This document shows positions 22,823 through 36,880 of a stretch of 64,000 nucleotides of DNA, one piece after another (positions within the stretch are counted from its first letter, which is position 1; the number at the start of each line of letters is the position of its first letter). The notes beneath the pieces were generated by a model that saw only the letters and a program-made list of their open reading frames with translations, ran no database searches and was not told where the DNA came from. The position numbers and the translations under genes were made by a program. The DNA is from Auanema rhodensis (lineage: Eukaryota > Nematoda > Chromadorea > Rhabditida > Rhabditidae), in assembly GCA_964057225.1 (NCBI GenBank), contig OZ059897.1:18538001-18602000 (forward strand). The letters are read 5' to 3'.

Positions 22823-24930
22823 TGATAACACAGATCGACGCAGCTTGAAAATCCGCATCGAATGCACTATACTACATTGAGAAACGCTTAATACAAAAAT
22901 TAGTTATGATCGTTTGAAAAATGATGCATTAGTGTATGTTGAGTTTCCATGTACACTCAATATTGCTTCCAAAAACATTTTGACAAAAATTTTTTCGAAA
23001 AATTTCAAAATAATTTAGCAAAAAGTAGATGTTTTTAGATTTCATTTTTCAAGGCAAAGACGATGGACAATGTTATTCAACGAAAAAATTAATTCTTCAG
23101 GGTGAAAATCGAGGATATAAGTGTGAACTTATAAAAGTTGATATCTCGGTGCATTTTTAAGCTAGCGCAAATCTGATAACACAGATCGACGCAGCTTAAA
23201 AATCCGCATCGAATGCACTATACTACATTGAGAAACGCTTGATACAAAAATTAGTTATAATCGTTTGAAAAATGATGCATTAGTGTATGTTGAGTTTCCA
23301 TGTACACTCAACATTGCTTCCAAAAACATTTTGACAAAAATTTTTTCGAAAAATTTCAAAATAATTTAGCAAAAAGTAGATGGTTTTTAGATTCCATTTT
23401 TCAAGGCAAAGACGATGGACAATGTTATTCAACGAAAAAGTTAATTCTTCAGGGTGAAAATCGAGGATATAAGTGTGAACTTATATCAGTTGATATCTCG
23501 GTGCATTTTTAAGCTAGCGCAAATCTGATAACACAGATCGACGCAGCTTAAAAATCCGCATCGAATGCACTATACTACATTGAAGAACGCTTAATACAAA
23601 AATTAGTTATGATCGTTTGAAAAATGATGCATTAGTGTATGTTGAGTTTCCATGTACACTCAACATTGCTTCCAAAAACATTTTGACAAAAATTTTTTCG
23701 AAAAATTTCAAAATAATTTAGCAAAAAGTAGATGTTTTTAGATTCCTTTTTTCAAGGCAAAGACGATGGACAATGTTATTCAACGAAAAAATTAATTCTT
23801 CAGGGTGAAAATCGAGGATATAAGTGTGAACTTATAAAAGTTGATATCTCGGTGCATTTTTAAGCTAGCGCAAATCTGATAACACAGATCGACGCAGCTT
23901 AAAAATCCGCATCGAATGCACTATACTACATTGAGAAACGCTTGATACAAAAATTAGTTATAATCGTTTGAAAAATGATGCATTAGTGTATGTTGAGTTT
24001 CCATGTACACTCAACATTGCTTCCAAAAACATTTTGACAAAAATTTTTTCGAAAAATTTCAAAATAATTTAGCAAAAAGTAGATGGTTTTTAGATTCCAT
24101 TTTTCAAGGCAAAGACGATGGACAATGTTATTCAACGAAAAAGTTAATTCTTCAGGGTGAAAATCGAGGATATAAGTGTGAACTTATATCAGTTGATATC
24201 TCGGTGCATTTTTAAGCTAGCGCAAATCTGATAACACAGATCGACGCAGCTTAAAAATCCGCATCGAATGCACTATACTACATTGAAGAACGCTTAATAC
24301 AAAAATTAGTTATGATCGTTTGAAAAATGATGCATTAGTGTATGTTGAGTTTCCATGTACACTCAACATTGCTTCCAAAAACATTTTGACAAAAATTTTT
24401 TCGAAAAATTTCAAAATAATTTAGCAAAAAGTAGATGTTTTTAGATTCCTTTTTTCAAGGCAAAGACGATGGACAATGTTATTCAACGAAAAAATTAATT
24501 CTTCAGGGTGAAAATCGGGTATATATGTGTGAACTTATATCAGTTGATATCTCGGTGCATTTTTAAGCTAGCGCAAATCTGATAACACAGATCGACGCAG
24601 CTTAAAAATCCGCATCGAATGCACTATACTACATTGAAGAACGCTTAATACAAAAATTAGTTATGATCGTTTGAAAAATGATGCATTAGTGTATGTTGAG
24701 TTTCCATGTACACTCAACATTGCTTCCAAAAACATTTTGACAAAAATTTTTTCGAAAAATTTCAAAATAATTTAGCAAAAAGTAGATGTTTTTAGATTCC
24801 TTTTTTCAAGGCAAAGACGATGGACAATGTTATTCAACGAAAAAATTAATTCTTCAGGGTGAAAATCGGGTATATATGTGTGAACTTATATCAGTTGATA
24901 TCTCGGTGCATTTTTAAGCTAGCGCAAATC
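22823..24930 (+). repeat. Six-copy HOR, 2,108 bp
   Basis: Copies 66-71 form the unit, and copies 72-73 (24931-25633) begin its second round. Copies 66 and 72 share the private ctcaaTattg, at 22961 and 25069, exactly 2,108 bp apart. That is six copies including two 352-bp ones. Within the unit, copies 67-68 and 69-70 are near-duplicates, so a two-copy period is nested inside the six. Confidence 0.85.
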
Positions 24931-25984
24931 TGATAACACAGATCGACGCAGCTTGAAAATCCGCATCGAATGCACTATACTACATTGAGAAACGCTTAAT
25001 ACAAAAATTAGTTATGATCGTTTGAAAAATGATGCATTAGTGTATGTTGAGTTTCCATGTACACTCAATATTGCTTCCAAAAACATTTTGACAAAAATTT
25101 TTTCGAAAAATTTCAAAATAATTTAGCAAAAAGTAGATGTTTTTAGATTTCATTTTTCAAGGCAAAGACGATGGACAATGTTATTCAACGAAAAAATTAA
25201 TTCTTCAGGGTGAAAATCGAGGATATAAGTGTGAACTTATAAAAGTTGATATCTCGGTGCATTTTTAAGCTAGCGCAAATCTGATAACACAGATCGACGC
25301 AGCTTAAAAATCCGCATCGAATGCACTATACTACATTGAGAAACGCTTGATACAAAAATTAGTTATAATCGTTTGAAAAATGATGCATTAGTGTATGTTG
25401 AGTTTCCATGTACACTCAACATTGCTTCCAAAAACATTTTGACAAAAATTTTTTCGAAAAATTTCAAAATAATTTAGCAAAAAGTAGATGGTTTTTAGAT
25501 TCCATTTTTCAAGGCAAAGACGATGGACAATGTTATTCAACGAAAAAGTTAATTCTTCAGGGTGAAAATCGAGGATATAAGTGTGAACTTATATCAGTTG
25601 ATATCTCGGTGCATTTTTAAGCTAGCGCAAATCTGATAACACAGATCGACGCAGCTTAAAAATCCGCATCGAATGCACTATACTACATTGAAGAACGCTT
25701 AATACAAAAATTAGTTATGATCGTTTGAAAAATGATGCATTAGTGTATGTTGAGTTTCCATGTACACTCAACATTGCTTCCAAAAACATTTTGACAAAAA
25801 TTTTTTCGAAAAATTTCAAAATAATTTAGCAAAAAGTAGATGTTTTTAGATTCCTTTTTTCAAGGCAAAGACGATGGACAATGTTATTCAACGAAAAAAT
25901 TAATTCTTCAGGGTGAAAATCGGGTATATATGTGTGAACTTATATCAGTTGATATCTCGGTGCATTTTTAAGCTAGCGCAAATC

Positions 25985-27739
25985 TGATAACACAGATCGA
26001 CGCAGCTTGAAAATCCGCATCGAATGCACTACACTACATTGAAGAACGCTTGATACAAAAATTAGTTATGATCGTTTGAAAAATGATGCATTAGTGTATG
26101 TTGAGTTTCCATGTACACTCAACATTGCTTCCAAAAACATTTTGACAAAAATTTTTTCGAAAAATTTCAAAATAATTTAGCAAAAAGTAGATGTTTTTAG
26201 ATTCCTTTTTTCAAGGCAAAGACGATGGACAATGTTATTCAACGAAAAAATTAATTCTTCAGGGTGAAAATCGGGTATATATGTGTGAACTTATATCAGT
26301 TGATATCTCGGTGCATTTTTAAGCTAGCGCAAATCTGATAACACAGATCGACGCAGCTTGAAAATCCGCATCGAATGCACTACACTACATTGAAGAACGC
26401 TTGATACAAAAATTAGTTATGATCGTTTGAAAAATGATGCATTAGTGTATGTTGAGTTTCCATGTACACTCAACATTGCTTCCAAAAACATTTTGACAAA
26501 AATTTTTTCGAAAAATTTCAAAATAATTTAGCAAAAAGTAGATGTTTTTAGATTCCTTTTTTCAAGGCAAAGACGATGGACAATGTTATTCAACGAAAAA
26601 ATTAATTCTTCAGGGTGAAAATCGGGTATATATGTGTGAACTTATATCAGTTGATATCTCGGTGCATTTTTAAGCTAGCGCAAATCTGATAAAACAGATC
26701 GACGCAGCTTAAAAATCCGCATCGAATGCACTATACTACATTGAAGAACGCTTGATACAAAAATTAGTTATGATCGTTTGAAAAATGATGCATTAGTGTA
26801 TGTTGAGTTTCCATGTACACTCAACATTGCTTCCAAAAACATTTTGACAAAAATTTTTTCGAAAAATTTCAAAATAATTTAGCAAAAAGTAGATGTTTTT
26901 AGATTCCTTTTTTCAAGGCAAAGACGATGGACAATGTTATTCAACGAAAAAATTAATTCTTCAGGGTGAAAATCGGGTATATATGTGTGAACTTATATCA
27001 GTTGATATCTCGGTGCATTTTTAAGCTAGCGCAAATCTGATAACACAGATCGACGCAGCTTGAAAATCCGCATCGAATGCACTACACTACATTGAAGAAC
27101 GCTTGATACAAAAATTAGTTATGATCGTTTGAAAAATGATGCATTAGTGTATGTTGAGTTTCCATGTACACTCAACATTGCTTCCAAAAACATTTTGACA
27201 AAAATTTTTTCGAAAAATTTCAAAATAATTTAGCAAAAAGTAGATGTTTTTAGATTCCTTTTTTCAAGGCAAAGACGATGGACAATGTTATTCAACGAAA
27301 AAATTAATTCTTCAGGGTGAAAATCGGGTATATATGTGTGAACTTATATCAGTTGATATCTCGGTGCATTTTTAAGCTAGCGCAAATCTGATAAAACAGA
27401 TCGACGCAGCTTAAAAATCCGCATCGAATGCACTATACTACATTGAAGAACGCTTAATACAAAAATTAGTTATGATCGTTTGAAAAATGATGCATTAGTG
27501 TATGTTGAGTTTCCATGTACACTCAACATTGCTTCCAAAAACATTTTGACAAAAATTTTTTCGAAAAATTTCAAAATAATTTAGCAAAAAGTAGATGTTT
27601 TTAGATTCCTTTTTTCAAGGCAAAGACGATGGACAATGTTATTCAACGAAAAAATTAATTCTTCAGGGTGAAAATCGGGTATATATGTGTGAACTTATAT
27701 CAGTTGATATCTCGGTGCATTTTTAAGCTAGCGCAAATC
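25985..27739 (+). repeat. Five related copies with a nested 702-bp period
   Basis: Copies 75-79 all have gaAGaacgc, attccttttttc and cgGGTatataTg. Copies 75, 76 and 78 have gcttGaaaat and cacTacActac. Copies 77 and 79 have the private gataaAacag (starts 26687 and 27389, 702 bp apart), which changes the loop of the junction dyad from ATAACA to ATAAAA. Confidence 0.8.
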
Positions 27740-30550
27740 TGATAACACAGATCGACGCAGCTTGAAAATCCGCATCGAATGCACTATACTACATTGAGAA
27801 ACGCTTAATACAAAAATTAGTTATGATCGTTTGAAAAATGATGCATTAGTGTATGTTGAGTTTCCATGTACACTCAACATTGCTTCCAAAAACATTTTGA
27901 CAAAAATTTTTTCGAAAAATTTCAAAATAATTTAGCAAAAAGTAGATGTTTTTAGATTTCATTTTTCAAGGCAAAGACGATGGACAATGTTATTCAACGA
28001 AAAAGTTAATTCTTCAGGGTGAAAATCGAGGATATAAGTGTGAACTTATAAAAGTTGATATCTCGGTGCATTTTTAAGCTAGCGCAAATCTGATAACACA
28101 AATCGACGCAGCTTAAAAATCCGCATCGAATGCACTATACTACATTGAGAAACGCTTGATACAAAAATTAGTTATAATCGTTTGAAAAATGATGCATTAG
28201 TGTATGTTGAGTTTCCATGTACACTCAACATTGCTTCCAAAAACATTTTGACAAAAATTTTTTCGAAAAATTTCAAAATAATTTAGCAAAAAGTAGATGG
28301 TTTTTAGATTCCATTTTTCAAGGCAAAGACGATGGACAATGTTATTCAACGAAAAAGTTAATTCTTCAGGGTGAAAATCGAGGATATAAGTGTGAACTTA
28401 TATCAGTTGATATCTCGGTGCATTTTTAAGCTAGCGCAAATCTGATAACACAGATCGACGCAGCTTAAAAATCCGCATCGAATGCACTATACTACATTGA
28501 AGAACGCTTAATACAAAAATTAGTTATGATCGTTTGAAAAATGATGCATTAGTGTATGTTGAGTTTCCATGTACACTCAACATTGCTTCCAAAAACATTT
28601 TGACAAATATTTTTCGAAAAATTTCAAAATAATTTAGCAAAAAGTAGATGTTTTTAGATTCCTTTTTTCAAGGCAAAGACGATGGACAATGTTATTCAAC
28701 GAAAAAATTAATTCTTCAGGGTGAAAATCGGGTATATATGTGTGAACTTATATCAGTTGATATCTCGGTGCATTTTTAAGCTAGCGCAAATCTGATAACA
28801 CAGATCGACGCAGCTTGAAAATCCGCATCGAATGCACTACACTACATTGAAGAACGCTTGATACAAAAATTAGTTATGATCGTTTGAAAAATGATGCATT
28901 AGTGTATGTTGAGTTTCCATGTACACTCAACATTGCTTCCAAAAACATTTTGACAAAAATTTTTTCGAAAAATTTCAAAATAATTTAGCAAAAAGTAGAT
29001 GGTTTTTAGATTCCATTTTTCAAGGCAAAGACGATGGACAATGTTATTCAACGAAAAAATTAATTCTTCAGGGTGAAAATCGAGGATATAAGTGTGAACT
29101 TATATCAGTTGATATCTCGGTGCATTTTTAAGCTAGCGCAAATCTGATAACACAGATCGACGCAGCTTAAAAATCCGCATCGAATGCACTATACTACATT
29201 GAAGAACGCTTAATACAAAAATTAGTTATGATCGTTTGAAAAATGATGCATTAGTGTATGTTGAGTTTCCATGTACACTCAACATTGCTTCCAAAAACAT
29301 TTTGACAAAAATTTTTTCGAAAAATTTCAAAATAATTTAGCAAAAAGTAGATGTTTTTAGATTTCATTTTTCAAGGCAAAGACGATGGACAATGTTATTC
29401 AACGAAAAAGTTAATTCTTCAGGGTGAAAATCGAGGATATAAGTGTGAACTTATAAAAGTTGATATCTCGGTGCATTTTTAAGCTAGCGCAAATCTGATA
29501 ACACAGATCGACGCAGCTTAAAAATCCGCATCGAATGCACTATACTACATTGAGAAACGCTTGATACAAAAATTAGTTATAATCGTTTGAAAAATGATGC
29601 ATTAGTGTATGTTGAGTTTCCATGTACACTCAACATTGCTTCCAAAAACATTTTGACAAAAATTTTTTCGAAAAATTTCAAAATAATTTAGCAAAAAGTA
29701 GATGGTTTTTAGATTCCATTTTTCAAGGCAAAGACGATGGACAATGTTATTCAACGAAAAAGTTAATTCTTCAGGGTGAAAATCGAGGATATAAGTGTGA
29801 ACTTATATCAGTTGATATCTCGGTGCATTTTTAAGCTAGCGCAAATCTGATAACACAGATCGACGCAGCTTAAAAATCCGCATCGAATGCACTATACTAC
29901 ATTGAAGAACGCTTAATACAAAAATTAGTTATGATCGTTTGAAAAATGATGCATTAGTGTATGTTGAGTTTCCATGTACACTCAACATTGCTTCCAAAAA
30001 CATTTTGACAAAAATTTTTTCGAAAAATTTCAAAATAATTTAGCAAAAAGTAGATGTTTTTAGATTCCTTTTTTCAAGGCAAAGACGATGGACAATGTTA
30101 TTCAACGAAAAAATTAATTCTTCAGGGTGAAAATCGGGTATATATGTGTGAACTTATATCAGTTGATATCTCGGTGCATTTTTAAGCTAGCGCAAATCTG
30201 ATAACACAGATCGACGCAGCTTGAAAATCCGCATCGAATGCACTACACTACATTGAAGAACGCTTGATACAAAAATTAGTTATGATCGTTTGAAAAATGA
30301 TGCATTAGTGTATGTTGAGTTTCCATGTACACTCAACATTGCTTCCAAAAACATTTTGACAAAAATTTTTTCGAAAAATTTCAAAATAATTTAGCAAAAA
30401 GTAGATGGTTTTTAGATTCCATTTTTCAAGGCAAAGACGATGGACAATGTTATTCAACGAAAAAATTAATTCTTCAGGGTGAAAATCGAGGATATAAGTG
30501 TGAACTTATATCAGTTGATATCTCGGTGCATTTTTAAGCTAGCGCAAATC
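27740..30550 (+). repeat. Four-copy HOR in two tandem rounds
   Basis: Copies 80-83 (27740-29144) and 84-87 (29145-30550) repeat one order. First comes a copy with atttcattttt, gaaaaaGttaat and ataAAag. Second is a 352-bp copy with gttatAatcg and gaaaaaGttaat. Third is a copy with attccttttttc and cgGGTatataTg. Fourth is a 352-bp copy with gcttGaaaat, cacTacActac and cttGatac. The third copy of round one has a one-base tract deletion (gacaaaTAtttttcg near 28605), so the rounds are 1,405 and 1,406 bp. Confidence 0.82.
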
Positions 30551-30901
30551 TGATAACACAGATCGACGCAGCTTAAAAATCCGCATCGAATGCACTATAC
30601 TACATTGAAGAACGCTTAATACAAAAATTAGTTATGATCGTTTGAAAAATGATGCATTAGTGTATGTTGAGTTTCCATGTACACTCAACATTGCTTCCAA
30701 AAACATTTTGACAAAAATTTTTTCGAAAAATTTCAAAATAATTTAGCAAAAAGTAGATGTTTTTAGATTCCTTTTTTCAAGGCAAAGACGATGGACAATG
30801 TTATTCAACGAAAAAATTAATTCTTCAGGGTGAAAATCGGGTATATATGTGTGAACTTATATCAGTTGATATCTCGGTGCATTTTTAAGCTAGCGCAAAT
30901 C

Positions 30902-33011
30902 TGATAACACAGATCGACGCAGCTTGAAAATCCGCATCGAATGCACTACACTACATTGAAGAACGCTTAATACAAAAATTAGTTATGATCGTTTGAAAAA
31001 TGATGCATTAGTGTATGTTGAGTTTCCATGTACACTCAACATTGCTTCCAAAAACATTTTGACAAAAATTTTTTCGAAAAATTTCAGAATAATTTAGCAA
31101 AAAGTAGATGGTTTTTAGATTCCATTTTTCAAGGCAAAGACGATGGACAATGTTATTCAACGAAAAAATTAATTATTCAGGGTGAAAATCGAGGATATAA
31201 GTGTGAACTTATATCAGTTGATATCTCGGTGCATTTTTAAGCTAGCGCAAATCTGATAACACAGATCGACGCAGCTTAAAAATCCGCATCGAATGCGCTA
31301 TACTACATTGAGAAACGCTTAATACAAAAATTAGTTATGATCGTTTGAAAAATGATGCATTAGTGTATGTTGAGTTTCCATGTACACTCAACATTGCTTC
31401 CAAAAACATTTTGACAAAAATTTTTTCGAAAAATTTCAAAATAATTTAGCAAAAAGTAGATGGTTTTTAGATTCCATTTTTCAAGGCAAAGACGATGGAC
31501 AATGTTATTCAACGAAAAAATTAATTCTTCAGGGTGAAAATCGAGGATATAAGTGTGAACTTATATCAGTTGATATCTCGGTGCATTTTTAAGCTAGCGC
31601 AAATCTGATAACACAGATCGACGCAGCTTAAAAATCCGCATCGAATGCACTATACTACATTGAAGAACGCTTAATACAAAAATTAGTTATGATCGTTTGA
31701 AAAATGATGCATTAGTGTATGTTGAGTTTCCATGTACACTCAACATTGCTTCCAAAAACATTTTGACAAAAATTTTTTCGAAAAATTTCAAAATAATTTA
31801 GCAAAAAGTAGATGTTTTTAGATTCCTTTTTTCAAGGCAAAGACGATGGACAATGTTATTCAACGAAAAAATTAATTCTTCAGGGTGAAAATCGGGTATA
31901 TATGTGTGAACTTATATCAGTTGATATCTCGGTGCATTTTTAAGCTAGCGCAAATCTGATAACACAGATCGACGCAGCTTGAAAATCCGCATCGAATGCA
32001 CTACACTACATTGAAGAACGCTTAATACAAAAATTAGTTATGATCGTTTGAAAAATGATGCATTAGTGTATGTTGAGTTTCCATGTACACTCAACATTGC
32101 TTCCAAAAACATTTTGACAAAAATTTTTTCGAAAAATTTCAGAATAATTTAGCAAAAAGTAGATGGTTTTTAGATTCCATTTTTCAAGGCAAAGACGATG
32201 GACAATGTTATTCAACGAAAAAATTAATTATTCAGGGTGAAAATCGAGGATATAAGTGTGAACTTATATCAGTTGATATCTCGGTGCATTTTTAAGCTAG
32301 CGCAAATCTGATAACACAGATCGACGCAGCTTAAAAATCCGCATCGAATGCGCTATACTACATTGAGAAACGCTTAATACGAAAATTAGTTATGATCGTT
32401 TGAAAAATGATGCATTAGTGTATGTTGAGTTTCCATGTACACTCAACATTGCTTCCAAAAACATTTTGACAAAAATTTTTTCGAAAAATTTCAAAATAAT
32501 TTAGCAAAAAGTAGATGGTTTTTAGATTCCATTTTTCAAGGCAAAGACGATGGACAATGTTATTCAACGAAAAAATTAATTCTTCAGGGTGAAAATCGAG
32601 GATATAAGTGTGAACTTATATCAGTTGATATCTCGGTGCATTTTTAAGCTAGCGCAAATCTGATAACACAGATCGACGCAGCTTAAAAATCCGCATCGAA
32701 TGCACTATACTACATTGAAGAACGCTTAATACAAAAATTAGTTATGATCGTTTGAAAAATGATGCATTAGTGTATGTTGAGTTTCCATGTACACTCAACA
32801 TTGCTTCCAAAAACATTTTGACAAAAATTTTTTCGAAAAATTTCAAAATAATTTAGCAAAAAGTAGATGTTTTTAGATTCCTTTTTTCAAGGCAAAGACG
32901 ATGGACAATGTTATTCAACGAAAAAATTAATTCTTCAGGGTGAAAATCGGGAATATATGTGTGAACTTATATCAGTTGATATCTCGGTGCATTTTTAAGC
33001 TAGCGCAAATC
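30902..33011 (+). repeat. Three-copy HOR A-B-C, 1,055 bp, two rounds
   Basis: Copies 89-91 and 92-94 repeat A (352 bp; gcttGaaaat, cacTacActac, tttcaGaata, taattAttcag), B (352 bp; gaatgcGctat, gagaaacgcttaata) and C (351 bp; gaAGaacgc, attccttttttc, cgGG). The period is 352 + 352 + 351 = 1,055 bp. This trimer is the building block of the 7-mer that overlaps and follows it. Confidence 0.87.
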
Positions 33012-34418
33012 TGATAACACAGATCGACGCAGCTTGAAAATCCGCATCGAATGCACTACACTACATTGAAGAACGCTTAATACAAAAATTAGTTATGATC
33101 GTTTGAAAAATGATGCATTAGTGTATGTTGAGTTTCCATGTACACTCAACATTGCTTCCAAAAACATTTTGACAAAAATTTTTTCGAAAAATTTCAAAAT
33201 AATTTAGCAAAAAGTAGATGGTTTTTAGATTCCATTTTTCAAGGCAAAGACGATGGACAATGTTATTCAACGAAAAAATTAATTATTCAGGGTGAAAATC
33301 GAGGATATAAGTGTGAACTTATATCAGTTGATATCTCGGTGCATTTTTAAGCTAGCGCAAATCTGATAACACAGATCGACGCAGCTTGAAAATCCGCATC
33401 GAATGCACTATACTACATTGAGAAACGCTTGATACAAAAATTAGTTATGATCGTTTGAAAAATGATGCATTAGTGTATGTTGAGTTTCCATGTACACTCA
33501 ACATTGCTTCCAAAAACATTTTGACAAAAATTTTTTCGAAAAATTTCAGAATAATTTAGCAAAAAGTAGATGGTTTTTAGATTCCATTTTTCAAGGCAAA
33601 GACGATGGACAATGTTATTCAACGAAAAAATTAATTATTCAGGGTGAAAATCGAGGATATAAGTGTGAACTTATATCAGTTGATATCTCGGTGCATTTTT
33701 AAGCTAGCGCAAATCTGATAACACAGATCGACGCAGCTTAAAAATCCGCATCGAATGCGCTATACTACATTGAGAAACGCTTAATACAAAAATTAGTTAT
33801 GATCGTTTGAAAAATGATGCATTAGTGTATGTTGAGTTTCCATGTACACTCAACATTGCTTCCAAAAACATTTTGACAAAAATTTTTTCGAAAAATTTCA
33901 AAATAATTTAGCAAAAAGTAGATGGTTTTTAGATTCCATTTTTCAAGGCAAAGACGATGGACAATGTTATTCAACGAAAAAATTAATTCTTCAGGGTGAA
34001 AATCGAGGATATAAGTGTGAACTTATATCAGTTGATATCTCGGTGCATTTTTAAGCTAGCGCAAATCTGATAACACAGATCGACGCAGCTTAAAAATCCG
34101 CATCGAATGCACTATACTACATTGAAGAACGCTTAATACAAAAATTAGTTATGATCGTTTGAAAAATGATGCATTAGTGTATGTTGAGTTTCCATGTACA
34201 CTCAACATTGCTTCCAAAAACATTTTGACAAAAATTTTTTCGAAAAATTTCAAAATAATTTAGCAAAAAGTAGATGTTTTTAGATTCCTTTTTTCAAGGC
34301 AAAGACGATGGACAATGTTATTCAACGAAAAAATTAATTCTTCAGGGTGAAAATCGGGTATATATGTGTGAACTTATATCAGTTGATATCTCGGTGCATT
34401 TTTAAGCTAGCGCAAATC
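31957..34418 (+). repeat. Seven-copy HOR, 2,462 bp, round 1
   Basis: The order is A B C A A' B C (copies 92-98), where A' keeps A's back half but has actatac with gagaa in front. Private marks shared with round 2 are tacGaaaatt in the first B (32381 and 34843) and cgggAatata in the first C, both exactly 2,462 bp apart. The unit is an A-B-C trimer fused to a four-copy version with A duplicated. Confidence 0.9.
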
Positions 34419-36880
34419 TGATAACACAGATCGACGCAGCTTGAAAATCCGCATCGAATGCACTACACTACATTGAAGAACGCTTAATACAAAAATTAGT
34501 TATGATCGTTTGAAAAATGATGCATTAGTGTATGTTGAGTTTCCATGTACACTCAACATTGCTTCCAAAAACATTTTGACAAAAATTTTTTCGAAAAATT
34601 TCAGAATAATTTAGCAAAAAGTAGATGGTTTTTAGATTCCATTTTTCAAGGCAAAGACGATGGACAATGTTATTCAACGAAAAAATTAATTATTCAGGGT
34701 GAAAATCGAGGATATAAGTGTGAACTTATATCAGTTGATATCTCGGTGCATTTTTAAGCTAGCGCAAATCTGATAACACAGATCGACGCAGCTTAAAAAT
34801 CCGCATCGAATGCGCTATACTACATTGAGAAACGCTTAATACGAAAATTAGTTATGATCGTTTGAAAAATGATGCATTAGTGTATGTTGAGTTTCCATGT
34901 ACACTCAACATTGCTTCCAAAAACATTTTGACAAAAATTTTTTCGAAAAATTTCAAAATAATTTAGCAAAAAGTAGATGGTTTTTAGATTCCATTTTTCA
35001 AGGCAAAGACGATGGACAATGTTATTCAACGAAAAAATTAATTCTTCAGGGTGAAAATCGAGGATATAAGTGTGAACTTATATCAGTTGATATCTCGGTG
35101 CATTTTTAAGCTAGCGCAAATCTGATAACACAGATCGACGCAGCTTAAAAATCCGCATCGAATGCACTATACTACATTGAAGAACGCTTAATACAAAAAT
35201 TAGTTATGATCGTTTGAAAAATGATGCATTAGTGTATGTTGAGTTTCCATGTACACTCAACATTGCTTCCAAAAACATTTTGACAAAAATTTTTTCGAAA
35301 AATTTCAAAATAATTTAGCAAAAAGTAGATGTTTTTAGATTCCTTTTTTCAAGGCAAAGACGATGGACAATGTTATTCAACGAAAAAATTAATTCTTCAG
35401 GGTGAAAATCGGGAATATATGTGTGAACTTATATCAGTTGATATCTCGGTGCATTTTTAAGCTAGCGCAAATCTGATAACACAGATCGACGCAGCTTGAA
35501 AATCCGCATCGAATGCACTACACTACATTGAAGAACGCTTAATACAAAAATTAGTTATGATCGTTTGAAAAATGATGCATTAGTGTATGTTGAGTTTCCA
35601 TGTACACTCAACATTGCTTCCAAAAACATTTTGACAAAAATTTTTTCGAAAAATTTCAGAATAATTTAGCAAAAAGTAGATGGTTTTTAGATTCCATTTT
35701 TCAAGGCAAAGACGATGGACAATGTTATTCAACGAAAAAATTAATTATTCAGGGTGAAAATCGAGGATATAAGTGTGAACTTATATCAGTTGATATCTCG
35801 GTGCATTTTTAAGCTAGCGCAAATCTGATAACACAGATCGACGCAGCTTGAAAATCCGCATCGAATGCACTATACTACATTGAGAAACGCTCGATACAAA
35901 AATTAGTTATGATCGTTTGAAAAATGATGCATTAGTGTATGTTGAGTTTCCATGTACACTCAACATTGCTTCCAAAAACATTTTGACAAAAATTTTTTCG
36001 AAAAATTTCAGAATAATTTAGCAAAAAGTAGATGGTTTTTAGATTCCATTTTTCAAGGCAAAGACGATGGACAATGTTATTCAACGAAAAAATTAATTAT
36101 TCAGGGTGAAAATCGAGGATATAAGTGTGAACTTATATCAGTTGATATCTCGGTGCATTTTTAAGCTAGCGCAAATCTGATAACACAGATCGACGCAGCT
36201 TAAAAATCCGCATCGAATGCGCTATACTACATTGAGAAACGCTTAATACAAAAATTAGTTATGATCGTTTGAAAAATGATGCATTAGTGTATGTTGAGTT
36301 TCCATGTACACTCAACATTGCTTCCAAAAACATTTTGACAAAAATTTTTTCGAAAAATTTCAAAATAATTTAGCAAAAAGTAGATGGTTTTTAGATTCCA
36401 TTTTTCAAGGCAAAGACGATGGACAATGTTATTCAACGAAAAAATTAATTCTTCAGGGTGAAAATCGAGGATATAAGTGTGAACTTATATCAGTTGATAT
36501 CTCGGTGCATTTTTAAGCTAGCGCAAATCTGATAACACAGATCGACGCAGCTTAAAAATCCGCATCGAATGCACTATACTACATTGAAGAACGCTTAATA
36601 CAAAAATTAGTTATGATCGTTTGAAAAATGATGCATTAGTGTATGTTGAGTTTCCATGTACACTCAACATTGCTTCCAAAAACATTTTGACAAAAATTTT
36701 TTCGAAAAATTTCAAAATAATTTAGCAAAAAGTAGATGTTTTTAGATTCCTTTTTTCAAGGCAAAGACGATGGACAATGTTATTCAACGAAAAAATTAAT
36801 TCTTCAGGGTGAAAATCGGGTATATATGTGTGAACTTATATCAGTTGATATCTCGGTGCATTTTTAAGCTAGCGCAAATC
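34419..36880 (+). repeat. Seven-copy HOR, 2,462 bp, round 2
   Basis: Copies 99-105 repeat round 1 with few differences. Its A' (copy 103) has gctCgatac where round 1 has gcttgatac, and its A at 35474 has tttcaGaata where round 1 at 33012 has tttcaAaata. Two A copies follow (36881-37584) and then the pattern breaks into the type X and Z copies that lead to segment 5. Confidence 0.9.
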
